A stretch of 64,000 bases of DNA from Chalara sp. BL73 (taxonomy: Eukaryota; Ascomycota; Leotiomycetes; Helotiales). The translations under genes were made by a program, and so were the position numbers. The notes beneath the pieces are model-generated. The model made no database searches. It was not told the origin of the DNA and was given only the letters and a program-made list of their open reading frames with translations. The DNA is taken from contig CAKJVC010000019.1 in NCBI GenBank assembly GCA_918026815.1, forward strand, positions 62,001-126,000, in the 5' to 3' direction. Positions 54,737 to 64,000 of this stretch are shown here, piece by piece (position 1 is the stretch's first letter; each line of letters starts with the position of its first letter).

Positions 54737-57727
54737 ATGAAAAAATTAAAACAAGTTCTCCAGCGTCATAAAAACCAAAGTTCTTGGCCCAATCCTAGGG
54801 AATCGATTGGCAATCCGGTAGGAACATTACCCGATGGAAAATGTACCTACTGGATAGCCAAAGGACCGGCGCGGGACATTTGGAAAGATCTCGGGCGCAA
54901 TATCAAGAATTGCATTGAGAATGGAGCCTGCGAGTATGGCTCAGCTCTTCTTACCGTGGAGATGTACATGTTTGGGTTCACTGAAGATACTGCTTCTCCC
55001 CAGATCTTGATATGTTCGGAGGACAAAAGAGCGAGAGAGCAAGTTTTGAGAGCAATCGAGAAGAGTGAAATAATGAATCAGCATCCTTCTATCGGACTAG
55101 GACAGATCTCAAAACTCACGAAACTCACTCCCATACGCTTATCCCAGGATGAGACTGAGTTCAACTTGATATCCAATTCAAGTACCAGAAATGACACTAT
55201 AGTACTTACTGCCTCTCTGGACGAACCTTTTGGCAGACGCCTTTTCATTCCAAGGCAGAGTAGTAGCTCTCTTCGGGTTGCAACTGCAGGCCCAATTTTG
55301 CACGTCAACGGTAAAGTCTATCAATTAACTGTGGGCCATGCTTTTCTAGAATCTAGTGACGCTGCTGGCAACAAGCTGCAAGGATCTTCATCAATGGTTG
55401 AGACAACCAGGCAGCCTTCGCTTGATTCAGGAGTAGGTCTCGTACGAGAAGACGTGTCCGCTGCCAATGATCATATAGTAGTACCTCGGAAACTTGGTGC
55501 CCTCGGAAAGCTAGCTTGGATTTCAGATACAAATAATCCAAATTCGCCTGATTATGCTCTAGTCGAATTAGAAGAGGCATACTGCAATGGTAGTAACCAA
55601 GTGCCTTGCGAACCGAATGGCAGCCAAAGATTTCTGCATGTTTGGCAGGAGGCGAAAGGTGGTCCCCGAGACGTCAGGGTCATCACGGTGACCGCTTCCT
55701 CCGGATTCATAACTGGAGAACTGTGCGCTAGCGCATCTTATGTGCGCTTCCCGAACCAGAGGACACTTCAAGAACTTTACCCTGTCCTCCTCGAAGGAAA
55801 ACTGGCCAATGGAGACTGTGGTTCGGGTATTATCGACCAAGCTACTGGTCACTTGTATGGACATATTGTGATGGGTACTGCTGGTACTGGCCAAGCATAC
55901 ATCGTATCAGCCAAAGATGTTTTCCAGAACATAGAGGAGAAAATGGGAGGAAACGTGACGTTGATCCCTCCCGGACAGATTCTCGAACCTCCGCCTGGAA
56001 ACCACTTCAAACTTGAGCATTTGAAAGACCATCTGAGACCTTGGCGAGTCAAAGCAGAATATTCGAAGCGTGGTGACCCTTCGCGTGTTGTCGAATTCGC
56101 GTCGGAAGAGTACTTCAAGAAATTTAAACAATCTTCGCAATCCAACAAAATGGAAGACAAAGAGAGGTCAATAAGAACGCCACCCAAGTCAGCATTGTCA
56201 CACGTATCACCCAGTAGCTGTCAGGTGGCCGACCTATCGTTCAGGCGGAGCATCAACCACGATCAGCCACTTGCTCGGAAAAGTCTGCACACTAAAAATG
56301 TGGATATTTCACCTCTTACCACCGGAACGCTTCCACAAGTCTCAATTCGGAAGTCAGGATCTACTCCAGCCAAGAGGGAGGCCAAGGGCAGTAGCAAAGA
56401 AACTGGCGACCTAAGCAAACAAAAATCAAAGAACCTGCGCTTTGTGGAGCGTTTCTTTGCACTACCAAGTGACCTTGGTGTTCATGTTATTGCGTATCTC
56501 TGCGTCCCTGATATATTGAATCTCAGGCAAGTCTCCAAGGACTGGTTAGAGTTCATTATGGTTAATGAGACACCAATTTCACGAGAATTTCTAGAAAATA
56601 ACCCTGTTCCCCATTTCACAGTGAATCTATACCCTCTCCCAGCTCCGTCAGAGCTGGACTTACGTTACATCTGCGGACTTTGGCGTTGGCTATCCGTAAC
56701 ATCGAAATTATCCACGCTCATGGCAGACTGGATTACAACAGATATCTTCCTCCGCAAGGACGAAACGCAACAGCTGGAATTCTTACCCCAGCACGAACGA
56801 ATACGTCGCCGCCTAATACCCATAATATTCACTCTTTCACATTTCTTCGAAACGTATCGCCATCTCTATCTAACACACGTTCTAGAGAACGACCACCCAC
56901 TGTTCCCCAAAAACTATGTGACCAACCCTGTGGAGCGACACATCATGAGCATGTATAACGATGAGACCCTTCTCCAAGCTCACCAGGCCTTCCCAATTCT
57001 CCTCTCATACCTGGATCGAAAGCTGAGGCCTCCGTCATATTTTGGACGTCTAGAAAGATCGCTTCACGGTTATGTAAAAAGCCCGCTACCGAAGCCAGTT
57101 TACGTCGGGATTCTTTGCATTGGAGGCCTGAGGCAGGTAACCAGAATATTGAAAATTGATAGCTATGATAGTAGGAGGGTGGCTGTTGATGACTGGTACT
57201 CGGCTGTGTTTCAACAGCCTGTCGAATATCCAACTGAAGTATATCTCTGGCGGCTAGGAATTGGCCAAAAGAAGCCCAAGCAGTCCATTTCCAGCACTGC
57301 CACGGTGAAATATAGCAGCATAAACTCGGGATCTACTAGTAATCGCCCTCTCCTAGCTGAATGTGACAGCCGGAAAACTTCCAGAGATGCCAAAGGCAAG
57401 GAAAAAGAAACCCCTGATACCAGTTCGTTCTCCAGTGCCGCTATGAAGCCCTTGTCTACAGAGCATGCGAGGTTACTGCTACAAGATCTACCCGCTTTAG
57501 AGCAGGTGTGGACCCGGACCGCAGATGCCTTACTTCTTGCGAGACAGGTGGTGGAGAGATGGCAGGATATTAAAAGGAATGGACAGGCGATGCATGAGCT
57601 GATTCTTGATGAGTTCACAGCTGCCGATAGGATGTTCTATGGATGTGCTGAGCAGGATTTCAGTCAAAACAAAGCGCGACTTGGGTGGGGAGGTTTGTTG
57701 GATGATAATCACTCCATGAGAAGTTAG
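54737..57727 (+). CDS. Trypsin-fold serine protease-like domain fused to an F-box, 996 aa
   Basis: One uninterrupted 996-codon frame. Residues 1-150 form an alpha/beta region of a kind that precedes such domains. Residues about 170-400 carry a chymotrypsin-like triad in order and context: His191 (LTVGHAF), Asp262 (SPDYALVELE) and Ser353 (ANGDCGSGI), followed by GHLYGHIVMGTAG. A polar, low-complexity linker (about 440-565) precedes an F-box at about 568-608 (FFALPSDLGVHVIAYLCVPD, ILNLRQVSKDWLEF). The C-terminal 380 residues are helical, as in fungal F-box proteins that bind substrates for SCF ubiquitin ligases. No signal peptide, so it acts inside the cell. No GT-AG pair is needed for the frame to stay open across the join, so the fusion looks real. 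Confidence 0.75.
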   Translation: MKKLKQVLQRHKNQSSWPNPRESIGNPVGTLPDGKCTYWIAKGPARDIWKDLGRNIKNCIENGACEYGSALLTVEMYMFGFTEDTASPQILICSEDKRAREQVLRAIEKSEIMNQHPSIGLGQISKLTKLTPIRLSQDETEFNLISNSSTRNDTIVLTASLDEPFGRRLFIPRQSSSSLRVATAGPILHVNGKVYQLTVGHAFLESSDAAGNKLQGSSSMVETTRQPSLDSGVGLVREDVSAANDHIVVPRKLGALGKLAWISDTNNPNSPDYALVELEEAYCNGSNQVPCEPNGSQRFLHVWQEAKGGPRDVRVITVTASSGFITGELCASASYVRFPNQRTLQELYPVLLEGKLANGDCGSGIIDQATGHLYGHIVMGTAGTGQAYIVSAKDVFQNIEEKMGGNVTLIPPGQILEPPPGNHFKLEHLKDHLRPWRVKAEYSKRGDPSRVVEFASEEYFKKFKQSSQSNKMEDKERSIRTPPKSALSHVSPSSCQVADLSFRRSINHDQPLARKSLHTKNVDISPLTTGTLPQVSIRKSGSTPAKREAKGSSKETGDLSKQKSKNLRFVERFFALPSDLGVHVIAYLCVPDILNLRQVSKDWLEFIMVNETPISREFLENNPVPHFTVNLYPLPAPSELDLRYICGLWRWLSVTSKLSTLMADWITTDIFLRKDETQQLEFLPQHERIRRRLIPIIFTLSHFFETYRHLYLTHVLENDHPLFPKNYVTNPVERHIMSMYNDETLLQAHQAFPILLSYLDRKLRPPSYFGRLERSLHGYVKSPLPKPVYVGILCIGGLRQVTRILKIDSYDSRRVAVDDWYSAVFQQPVEYPTEVYLWRLGIGQKKPKQSISSTATVKYSSINSGSTSNRPLLAECDSRKTSRDAKGKEKETPDTSSFSSAAMKPLSTEHARLLLQDLPALEQVWTRTADALLLARQVVERWQDIKRNGQAMHELILDEFTAADRMFYGCAEQDFSQNKARLGWGGLLDDNHSMRS

Positions 57728-59862
57728 GTCGAGCATTATGAGTAGTGGGGGCCTACTGGTGGGGTGAGCCAGGCAAGAATGGACGGCCGGAATTGTAAAA
57801 ATGTAACATAACATTTGGTCAATAGACCTCTAATAATTGACGGCCGGTATTTAAATTGTACGGTATTATTACTAGCACTTTTATTACATCTGATTTTAAA
57901 TTACTATAAACTAACTAACCAGTTTATTTTATTTTATATAATAAAGTAGCTAATTGCCGGGGCTTCAAATCTGTAAAAATAATTCCAAATTTTCTTACTA
58001 TTAAGTGGAGCATTTGCTTAATATTATAGTATTAAAAATTACCAAACCGCATTATTATTATAAAGTTAGACATTATCGAAAAGCGGGCCTATTACTTTTT
58101 ATTATAGAATTAAACGTGACCGAAAAGTAACCTAACTGCAAACGAATATAAAGACTATTACTTGATATTATAAAATAAAACGCTTATGCTACTGTATTTT
58201 TTAATTTTTTTTTTGCAAACTTTAATCGACGCTATTAAAAATAATTCTAGGATATACATCTGTTCGCGATTTGGTCGTGTATAATTTGCGTTTATTAAAT
58301 TTTGTATTTGTCGGATCACTCTACCCGTGGAAACACCACGTAGTTGCTACGTAGTTGCCTGTTGGGTTGAATGTGATCTGATTGTTGAAGGTTGAATCAA
58401 GGGATGAGGATATGCCTCATCCCTGAGTCATGTGACTCTGTCACATGACCCATCCAACCTTCAGTAACTAATCTATACTGCAAAATATTGATACAAACAG
58501 TATTTTATACTTAAAAATAAATAGTAAATCTCTGCATAACCGACAAGTTTGCGCCTTCAACTTTGTAAATTCGTTATCATGTTTAATTAAGGTGAAATAC
58601 GTTGAGGAAAACCTGATAGAGTAAATAGAATTATTTCAGCTGGGTATCCGTTGGAAGAGCTGGTATTGAGCATTGCCAACATCTGGTGAAAGATGTGAGA
58701 TGAAGGGAGGGCAAGAAATAATGGAAATGAACACAAATGGTAGAGACTTGCATGGTTTTGCCTCAAAGCTTGATCGTATCGCGCGAAAGAAGCCCACGAA
58801 AGTGGCAACAAAAAGCGTATCTGTAGTCTGGATTCTAGCACAGCATGCTCCTATACTAAATGTAATTGTCTTTAGTTGTACAAGATAATATGAAAACTGG
58901 GCCTCATTTCCTTTTATGTTTTTCTGCTCCCTCGCCGCTGTTTGCTGGACATTACAAATGTTTGCCTTCTTCAATCATGCCAACATGTTAATCTCTCATA
59001 GGCCAGTTTATTGCCAATCATTAAACTAAATTGGTTTCTTAATATCGAACACTATCTGCTACTCATGTATTGCTTGTAGTAGTTGAATTCCTGACGTTAA
59101 TTCTACAAATAGTCGATCAAGTACGACACCAAATCAAAGAAAAAGCTGGCAAAAGTTCGACTTCGCATCCCAGCCCTATATGCGGAAATATCTACCACTA
59201 CATAATTTGGAGGTTTGCAGATTCATAGCTTGTCACAATTTCTGTGCTGTTGCTCTGAGAAATCGAAGACCTAATTTGAGATAAAAGGTGATATTGAAGA
59301 ATCCAAAGTAAATTCCTCAAGCATTGAAGTAGTACACTCATCACAATTTCATTTATATGATCAATTGCCGAACGAGCATAGATGCCCAAGCCGCTGCAGG
59401 AATTATATCAAGCATAATAAGTCGCGTGGTCCCACCTTGACCAACCCATTATCTAGTCATTCTGCCACATTATGTTCACTATTAAGTGAAGGGTTGCAGT
59501 AAATAGAGTGGCAAATACAATTACTCCACCTTTTCTAGCGTAAATCCAGACTGCGTGGAATCACTGGACGTTCTTAAGCTTCAGAAAATGCTCCTAATTG
59601 CGTACGATCGACTCGGCAAAGTTATTAAATACACTACCCCAGATTATTCTCAATGCCGATAAATTCAGCATTGGTCGTGTTTGGCTGCATTTTTGGATAA
59701 AGGAAAAGACGGCCTTCCAACACTATATATCCTGGCTCGCGGTATAATTCCGCGGCATACGAAATAGGCTCCGTGAACATATATATATGGGTGAGTGGAC
59801 CCATACTAACTTACTATCATGTATGCTTTCTGTCACAAACCATTATTTTTTGACTTGCAAAG
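57728..59862. other. 2.1-kb intergenic region, AT-rich first half
   Basis: 57830-58330 is AT-rich and RIP-like. GACGGCCGG occurs twice (about 57782 and 57839). From 58360 (TGTTGGGTTGAATGTG) the sequence resembles the start of a fungal copia-type LTR, with hairpins (separate entry). 58600-59700 holds no gene. Near 59738-59754 CGCGG-TATAATT-CCGCG flanks a TATA-like core about 110 bp upstream of the DUF1996 gene. Confidence 0.4.
58386..58463. repeat. Nested inverted repeats (three-stem structure)
   Basis: An outer 9-bp stem TGAAGGTTG/CAACCTTCA (58386-58394, 58455-58463) encloses two perfect hairpins: GGGATGAGG-ATATG-CCTCATCCC (58401-58423) and GTCATGTGAC-TCT-GTCACATGAC (58427-58449). It may lie inside a solo LTR starting at 58360. 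Confidence 0.65.
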
Positions 59863-61044
59863 ATGAAGTGGCTTTCTTTGACAATTGCTCTAATTGCATC
59901 GTCCGAAGCGGCGCTTCGCTTCGGTTGCTCGACCTTGAGCATCCAGCGTCTTGACCCTCTGGTACAGCCAAATGAAATTCCTTCATCCCATGTGCATCAG
60001 ATCGTGGGTGGGAATGCCTTCAACGCGACAATGTCAGGGGACATAGGTGAGAAAGGAACGTGTACAACCTGCACATTTTCCGAAGATTTCTCAAACTACT
60101 GGACCGCAGCAATGTTCTTCAAACATTCAAATGGCACGTATAAACGTGTTCCTATTATGCAGAACACTGCCTTGCCTAATGGGATCAATGGCGGAATGAC
60201 TATATACTACACCCAGCAGGATTTCAACTCGAACGGCAACCAGAAAATTACGTCTTTTAAACCAGTAAGTTTATCTCCCGCCTAAATGCATCAGGCTAAG
60301 AGGACTAGGGCTTCCGCATGACGGTCGGCACCCCAACAACTAATAATTTGAATGATGCCAAGAAACACGTAGGCCTTCGCTTTGTCTGCTTGAATGACAA
60401 AGGGACGAGATTTCCAGAACTTCCCGACTTCCCTACCAAAGCATGCAAGGGTGGCATTATGACTGTTCACCACTTTCCCTCGTAAGTGGCGCTCTTAGTA
60501 TCTATGTTAGCTTGCGCTAAACGCGCGTAGGTGCTGGGATGGCAAGAATCTTGATAGTCCAGATCATCAATCCCATATGTATAATACAGCGAAGGAGGCA
60601 TTCCAACCGGCAGGTCCTTGCCCAGCCTCACATCCTGTCCGTATGCCACAGGTAGCTTACGAAACTCTTTGGGACACGACTCAGTTCAACTCCATATGGC
60701 CGCCGGACGGCTCGAATCCTTTTGTCTTAAGCTACGGTGATAACAAAGGTTATGGTACCCATGCGGATTATGTTTTTGGCTGGAAGGGGGACTCGCTTCA
60801 GCGCGCTATGGATTCTTCCTGCATGTTCCAGGCTTGTGAGAATGGGCGGCCACTCAAGTCACAGTCTGTGGCCGAGATGAATAAGTGCGCTGTGAAATCA
60901 TCAGTTCAGGAGAATCTTGATGGATGTAAGTCGCTACGCTCTAATGCCTATGGGTTTTGTAGCCCGAACCAAAGTAACCGCAGTCGTGGAAGCTGTAAGC
61001 TAACAACCTGTGTTCCAGGGCTACCTCGACTTCCGGGTATGTAG
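59863..61044 (+). CDS. Secreted DUF1996 protein, intact
   Basis: Four exons: 59863-60264, 60309-60481, 60531-60925, 61019-61044. They join in phase to 331 aa. The N-terminus MKWLSLTIALIASSEAALRF is a signal peptide. The mature part has the DUF1996 blocks: CSTLSIQRLDPLVQPNE, SSHVHQIVGGNAFNATM, TCTTCTFSEDFSNYWTAAMF, MTIYYTQ, GFRMTVGTP, then CWDGKNLDSPDHQSHM (the CWDG...D..DH..HM motif) and CPASHPVRMPQ. The tiny last exon restores the usual ending WLPRLPGM. These extracellular proteins are common in fungi, often expressed on plant biomass or at the wall; the enzyme activity is not established. His and Asp in the CWDG and DH motifs suggest metal or substrate binding. Confidence 0.92.
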
Positions 61045-61749
61045 ATATAAGATATACATAAATGTACAGAGAGGCAAATATGTAACAGGTCATGATCGTT
61101 AACTATTTGTGTTGAGATGTGTACACTTGTTTTAAGTCGATTATAGTGAACTTTTATTTTACTAGGAAGTTGTACTGCCTGCTGGCTAAAGTGCCCTGCA
61201 AACTATAATGAGCTTGTAAATCACAATTGTTCTTGTGCATATGAAATTCGCGATGAGAAACTTCATGCCTCTTACTAATCTGTTTCATTTAAATGGCTAG
61301 TTTAGCCTTCAACAAGGGAGCGTTTACTGGGTAAATATAAGCCTACACCCAATTATTCTCGTTTGATAGGAAAACGCAAGTCCGCGCATGAATACACTAA
61401 TGTCGCCTAAATAACAGCCCTCGAGATGCTCGGCTTTCATCTTCAAGGCAAGAAAGTACAGTCATGATACTCAGGCTCAATCTCGCTAAAGAAAAGGGGC
61501 GGGACTGTCTTGGCAGCTCCTCTGCTGCCATATCCCAAGGGGATGTTGATAGTAAATGTTACATAAGTAAAACCCCTTTACAAGTACATATACTAGCCCG
61601 AAATAGCTTCGAATCAGATGAAGAAATGGGTCTTTGGAAGATTTATCCAATCGTGAGGTACTAAGTGATAAGAAAGCTAAATGTAAATGCGAAGACTTGA
61701 AATTGTAGCGGAGGAAACTATTTATATTCGTCAAATGTGCAACTGGCAA
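61045..61749. other. Intergenic, nothing recognised
   Basis: About 700 bp between convergent genes. No element or gene feature seen. Confidence 0.45.
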
Positions 61750-62366
61750 TTATCGCATAGCCACACGAGAGGTGCTCTCATTACAAGCCAGGTTCTTAGC
61801 ATTCCTCGGGTCGTACCTCCCGATCTGCTTGTTTTTCCCTTGACATAGATCATATGCTTCTTGGCATCTGACACATATTGAAACTCTTCTTTGATTGTAC
61901 TCGCTGATACTCTCGAATTCATTTTGAGGGCCAGGATCTGCAGATATCTTTTCCTTGTTACGTCTGATAAGTCCCATAAAATCAGAAAACACGAAGAAGG
62001 AACCATTACATAGTGTAGGTTTTGAATCAAGGTGCATAAAGTCAATAGAATTACTTCCCATGTTCAAGCCTGTGATACTGGATATTGACAAATAAGTGAG
62101 TGGGAACCGAAATTTATAATTTGGGGTAGTGACTAGTGAAACCCTCCGAAGCTCCTTCATGTGAAATCCGTTTTCAGACTGTCCCTACACTTAACTACTG
62201 CAGCTGTCTTGCTCCTTGGCAGAGCAACAAACGGATAGTATTCTGAAGCGACATGGAACACTCTTGACGTGAATCTCTGGTCACTGAAATATCCGCTTGG
62301 ACCGAAGACCGATAACGACCCGGGTGTCTGCATGGGCATTGAAGTATTGATGCCATGCTTCTCCAT
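61750..62366 (-). CDS. Hypothetical protein, family not recognised
   Basis: ATG 62366 opens MEKHGINTSMPMQTPGSLSV, followed by FGPSGYFSDQRFTSRVF. A short intron (62195-62155, GTTAAG...ATGAAG, 41 nt) joins it in phase to ELRRVSLVTTPNYKFRFPLT, giving 191 aa; without splicing the frame is broken by TGA at the overlap. The C-terminus has ICVRCQEAYDLC, a possible metal-binding Cys pair set. NYKFRFPLT faintly recalls a siderophore-synthetase-type block but that is not enough to name it. No signal peptide or membrane helix. The very short intron is the weak point: this could be two fragments of a decaying gene. Confidence 0.4.
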
Positions 62367-62433
62367 TAGTTTACAATAGTCTTATACATATATACATAAT
62401 ACCACAAGATTCCATATCAAGTTCTCCTATCTC

Positions 62434-64000
62434 TTACATGAAGCTGATTCCTACCCCAAACTGTAGGCCCTTCCTCCCTACCTCACCCTTCCTGACCACA
62501 AGCGGTAAGCCGAAATTGAGCTCGAATCGCGCGACTGGGTGAGCGTATACCACTCCAACTCCTGCGCTCAGACTTGGAATACCGTCTCCAAGCTGAGCTA
62601 ATGTGCCGTAAAAGTCTTTCTGTGCATCTTTATTATTCTCTACTCGTCCTTTACCTTCACGATCGTTCAGCGCCAACAATCTTCCAGCATTTGCGAATAC
62701 TTGCAAACGTAATGGGCTATCTTTCCCAACCCGAGGGAAAGGAACGAGTAAGTTGGTGGCTGCTGCCGCATATATATCTCCTCCAACTGCGTCTTGGCCA
62801 TCATGAGGACCAAGACCAGAAGTAGCAAAACCTCGTACATCTGTAGGCCCACCAAGCTGGAATCGATCGTTCAATCTTGAAGGTTCTGACTTGCTCCCAA
62901 ACCCAACAGGAAGAGGGTAAAGAAAACCCGCACGAAGGCTGCCAGTCAGGGATACACCACTATCGCCTCTGACTCCTGGTATAGGAACAGACAATGCTCC
63001 AGATGTCTCCATTTCCGACTTCCAGAAAGCGACATCACCCTGTAATGGACCCCACCCTGCTATCTCCGAAACAGTTTTCAATAGATAGCCGCTAGTTGGG
63101 AGGAAAGGATGATTGCGTGCATCGGAGATCCATTCATGCGTTATGCTACTTTTTACGCTATCACCAGCATCATTACGCACGATAGGAGAAGCGTTAGAGG
63201 CAAGACCGGTTATCTGTCTCCAGACGCCAGTGTATCCGAGCTTATGTCTCGTTCCAGAATCCGTAGCCCAGGAATACTTAATCCCGCCACCATTGAGCAC
63301 TTCCTCATGGCTTGCCCAGAACTTACTCGTAGTACTCGACAAAGCATCTATAGTTACCCGTCTGTCTGGATCAGACAAAATTGGAGTGTCAAAGATAGCC
63401 TGATATGCAGAGCGCGTCCTTGTTCCCATGGAAGCATAGAGATCAAGCGACTCCGCACCGCCAAACAGATTTCGGAGTTTGACGTTTGCGTAAGCCGAAC
63501 CTTCTACATTTCCGACATCTGTGCCACTTTTGACGAGAACGCGACCACGTTCACGGGCATGGATGTAGATATCGATATCAGAAGGGGTCGAAGTTGGGTT
63601 AGTTGGATCGGGACGGCTGATAAAAGTCGATATGGGCTCGTGGAAAATCTCTGCAGCGTATCAATACCACGATCCACCAGAAGGGGATTGAACGTACCAA
63701 ATCGCCGAAGCTTAGTTGCAGTGGAGCTGACTTTATTTAGTGCCTCTGCTAAGGTATATGGGTGGTCTCGGTTTGTGCTGAGCAGTGGGTTGAATAGCCT
63801 GTCTAAGAAGGTTCTCCTTGTATTGCGTCCGCCGATGAAACTGATGGAGTTTATCGTGACTGGCAGAGTGGAATTCTCTCCAATCTTCCAGCATCATAAT
63901 TATATCAGCCGTACGCCTGCTGCTTGCCTCGACAGACATACCAGCTCACCTAGCCTTTCCTGTGCTCTCTTTGCCTGGGCATTGAACCTATCTTGTGCCT
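62434..64000 (-). CDS. SAM50: SAM50 / Omp85-family mitochondrial outer-membrane assembly protein, 5' end outside window
   Basis: Exons in the window: 64000(beyond)-63942, 63884-63698, 63650-62434, with introns GTATGT...GGAAG and GTACGT...TGCAG. The frame runs PVTINSISFIGGRNTRRTFL (end of the single POTRA-like domain), FHEPISTFISRP, DIDIYIHARERGRVLVKSGT, then the beta-barrel with SLDLYASMGTRTRSAYQAIF, RLNDRFQLGGPTDVRGF (the conserved LGGxxxVRGF loop of Omp85 proteins) and a C-terminus KGLQFGVGISFM ending in an aromatic/Met as expected of a barrel signal. It inserts beta-barrel proteins into the mitochondrial outer membrane. An essential housekeeping gene, it marks the conserved flank of this locus. 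Confidence 0.92.

Noticed and set aside
54737..57727. Splitting the 996-aa frame into two genes
   Set aside because: The frame is open throughout. No stop and promoter or required intron separates the protease and F-box parts.
61750..62366. Naming the small gene as a siderophore synthetase (IucA/IucC) relative
   Set aside because: Only one short block (NYKFRFPLT) is reminiscent, and length and other motifs do not fit.
1..64000. CRISPR arrays, tRNA genes, bacterial operons or ribosome-binding sites
   Set aside because: None seen. The DNA is eukaryotic with spliceosomal introns, and no tRNA-like arm set was recognised by eye.

Overview
The window looks like chromosomal DNA of a filamentous ascomycete. 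Genes are split by 41-70 bp GT-AG introns with CTNAN-type branch sites. Several families are specific to Pezizomycotina (UstYa-like, MpaB-like, fungal transcription-factor domains, HET), and retroelements carry dense C-to-T/G-to-A decay of the RIP type. Class cannot be fixed from sequence alone.

Layout. (1) 1-16.0 kb is gene-free and AT-rich. It holds a Ty3/gypsy retrotransposon on the minus strand (914-7415, 349-bp LTRs, target duplication ATTGG). Next is a non-autonomous hAT-type element (7684-16004, 8-bp target duplication TTTATAAA) split by a second Ty3/gypsy element on the plus strand (7743-15539, 299-bp LTRs, target duplication AATCT). Both retroelements are full length and dead by RIP. 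The first carries an accessory frame antisense to pol.

(2) 16.2-32.1 kb is a decaying set of secondary-metabolism-like genes. An O-methyltransferase is intact. A UstYa-like oxidase, a secreted protein, a P450 fragment, a zinc-type alcohol dehydrogenase/enoyl reductase, a regulator, an NmrA-like protein, a flavin reductase-like protein and an AIF-like FAD oxidoreductase all carry stops, frameshifts or deletions. No PKS, NRPS or terpene cyclase core gene is visible.

(3) 32.2-43.9 kb is intact: a divergent fumarylacetoacetase-like / homogentisate 1,2-dioxygenase pair sharing a 314-bp promoter, a lipocalin-like protein, an MpaB-type oxygenase, a Fungal_trans regulator without a zinc cluster, and an NTF2/SnoaL-like protein. 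The two homogentisate enzymes would cleave an aromatic ring and hydrolyse the product, either for tyrosine catabolism or for a related specialised substrate. The left part has lost its function while this part appears to be under selection.

(4) 43.9-52.7 kb is relic-rich: F-box-like and HET fragments, a Mutator-type MITE with a 9-bp target duplication, LTR scraps, and one intact single-pass membrane protein.

(5) 52.7-64.0 kb is a denser conserved arm: a 381-aa conserved tail-anchored-looking protein, a 996-aa protein joining a chymotrypsin-fold serine protease domain to an F-box, a secreted DUF1996 protein, a small unrecognised gene, and the 3' part of the mitochondrial SAM50 gene, which runs off the window. 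Exon coordinates in the entries were deduced by reading splice sites and matching phases by eye; none is confirmed by transcript data.
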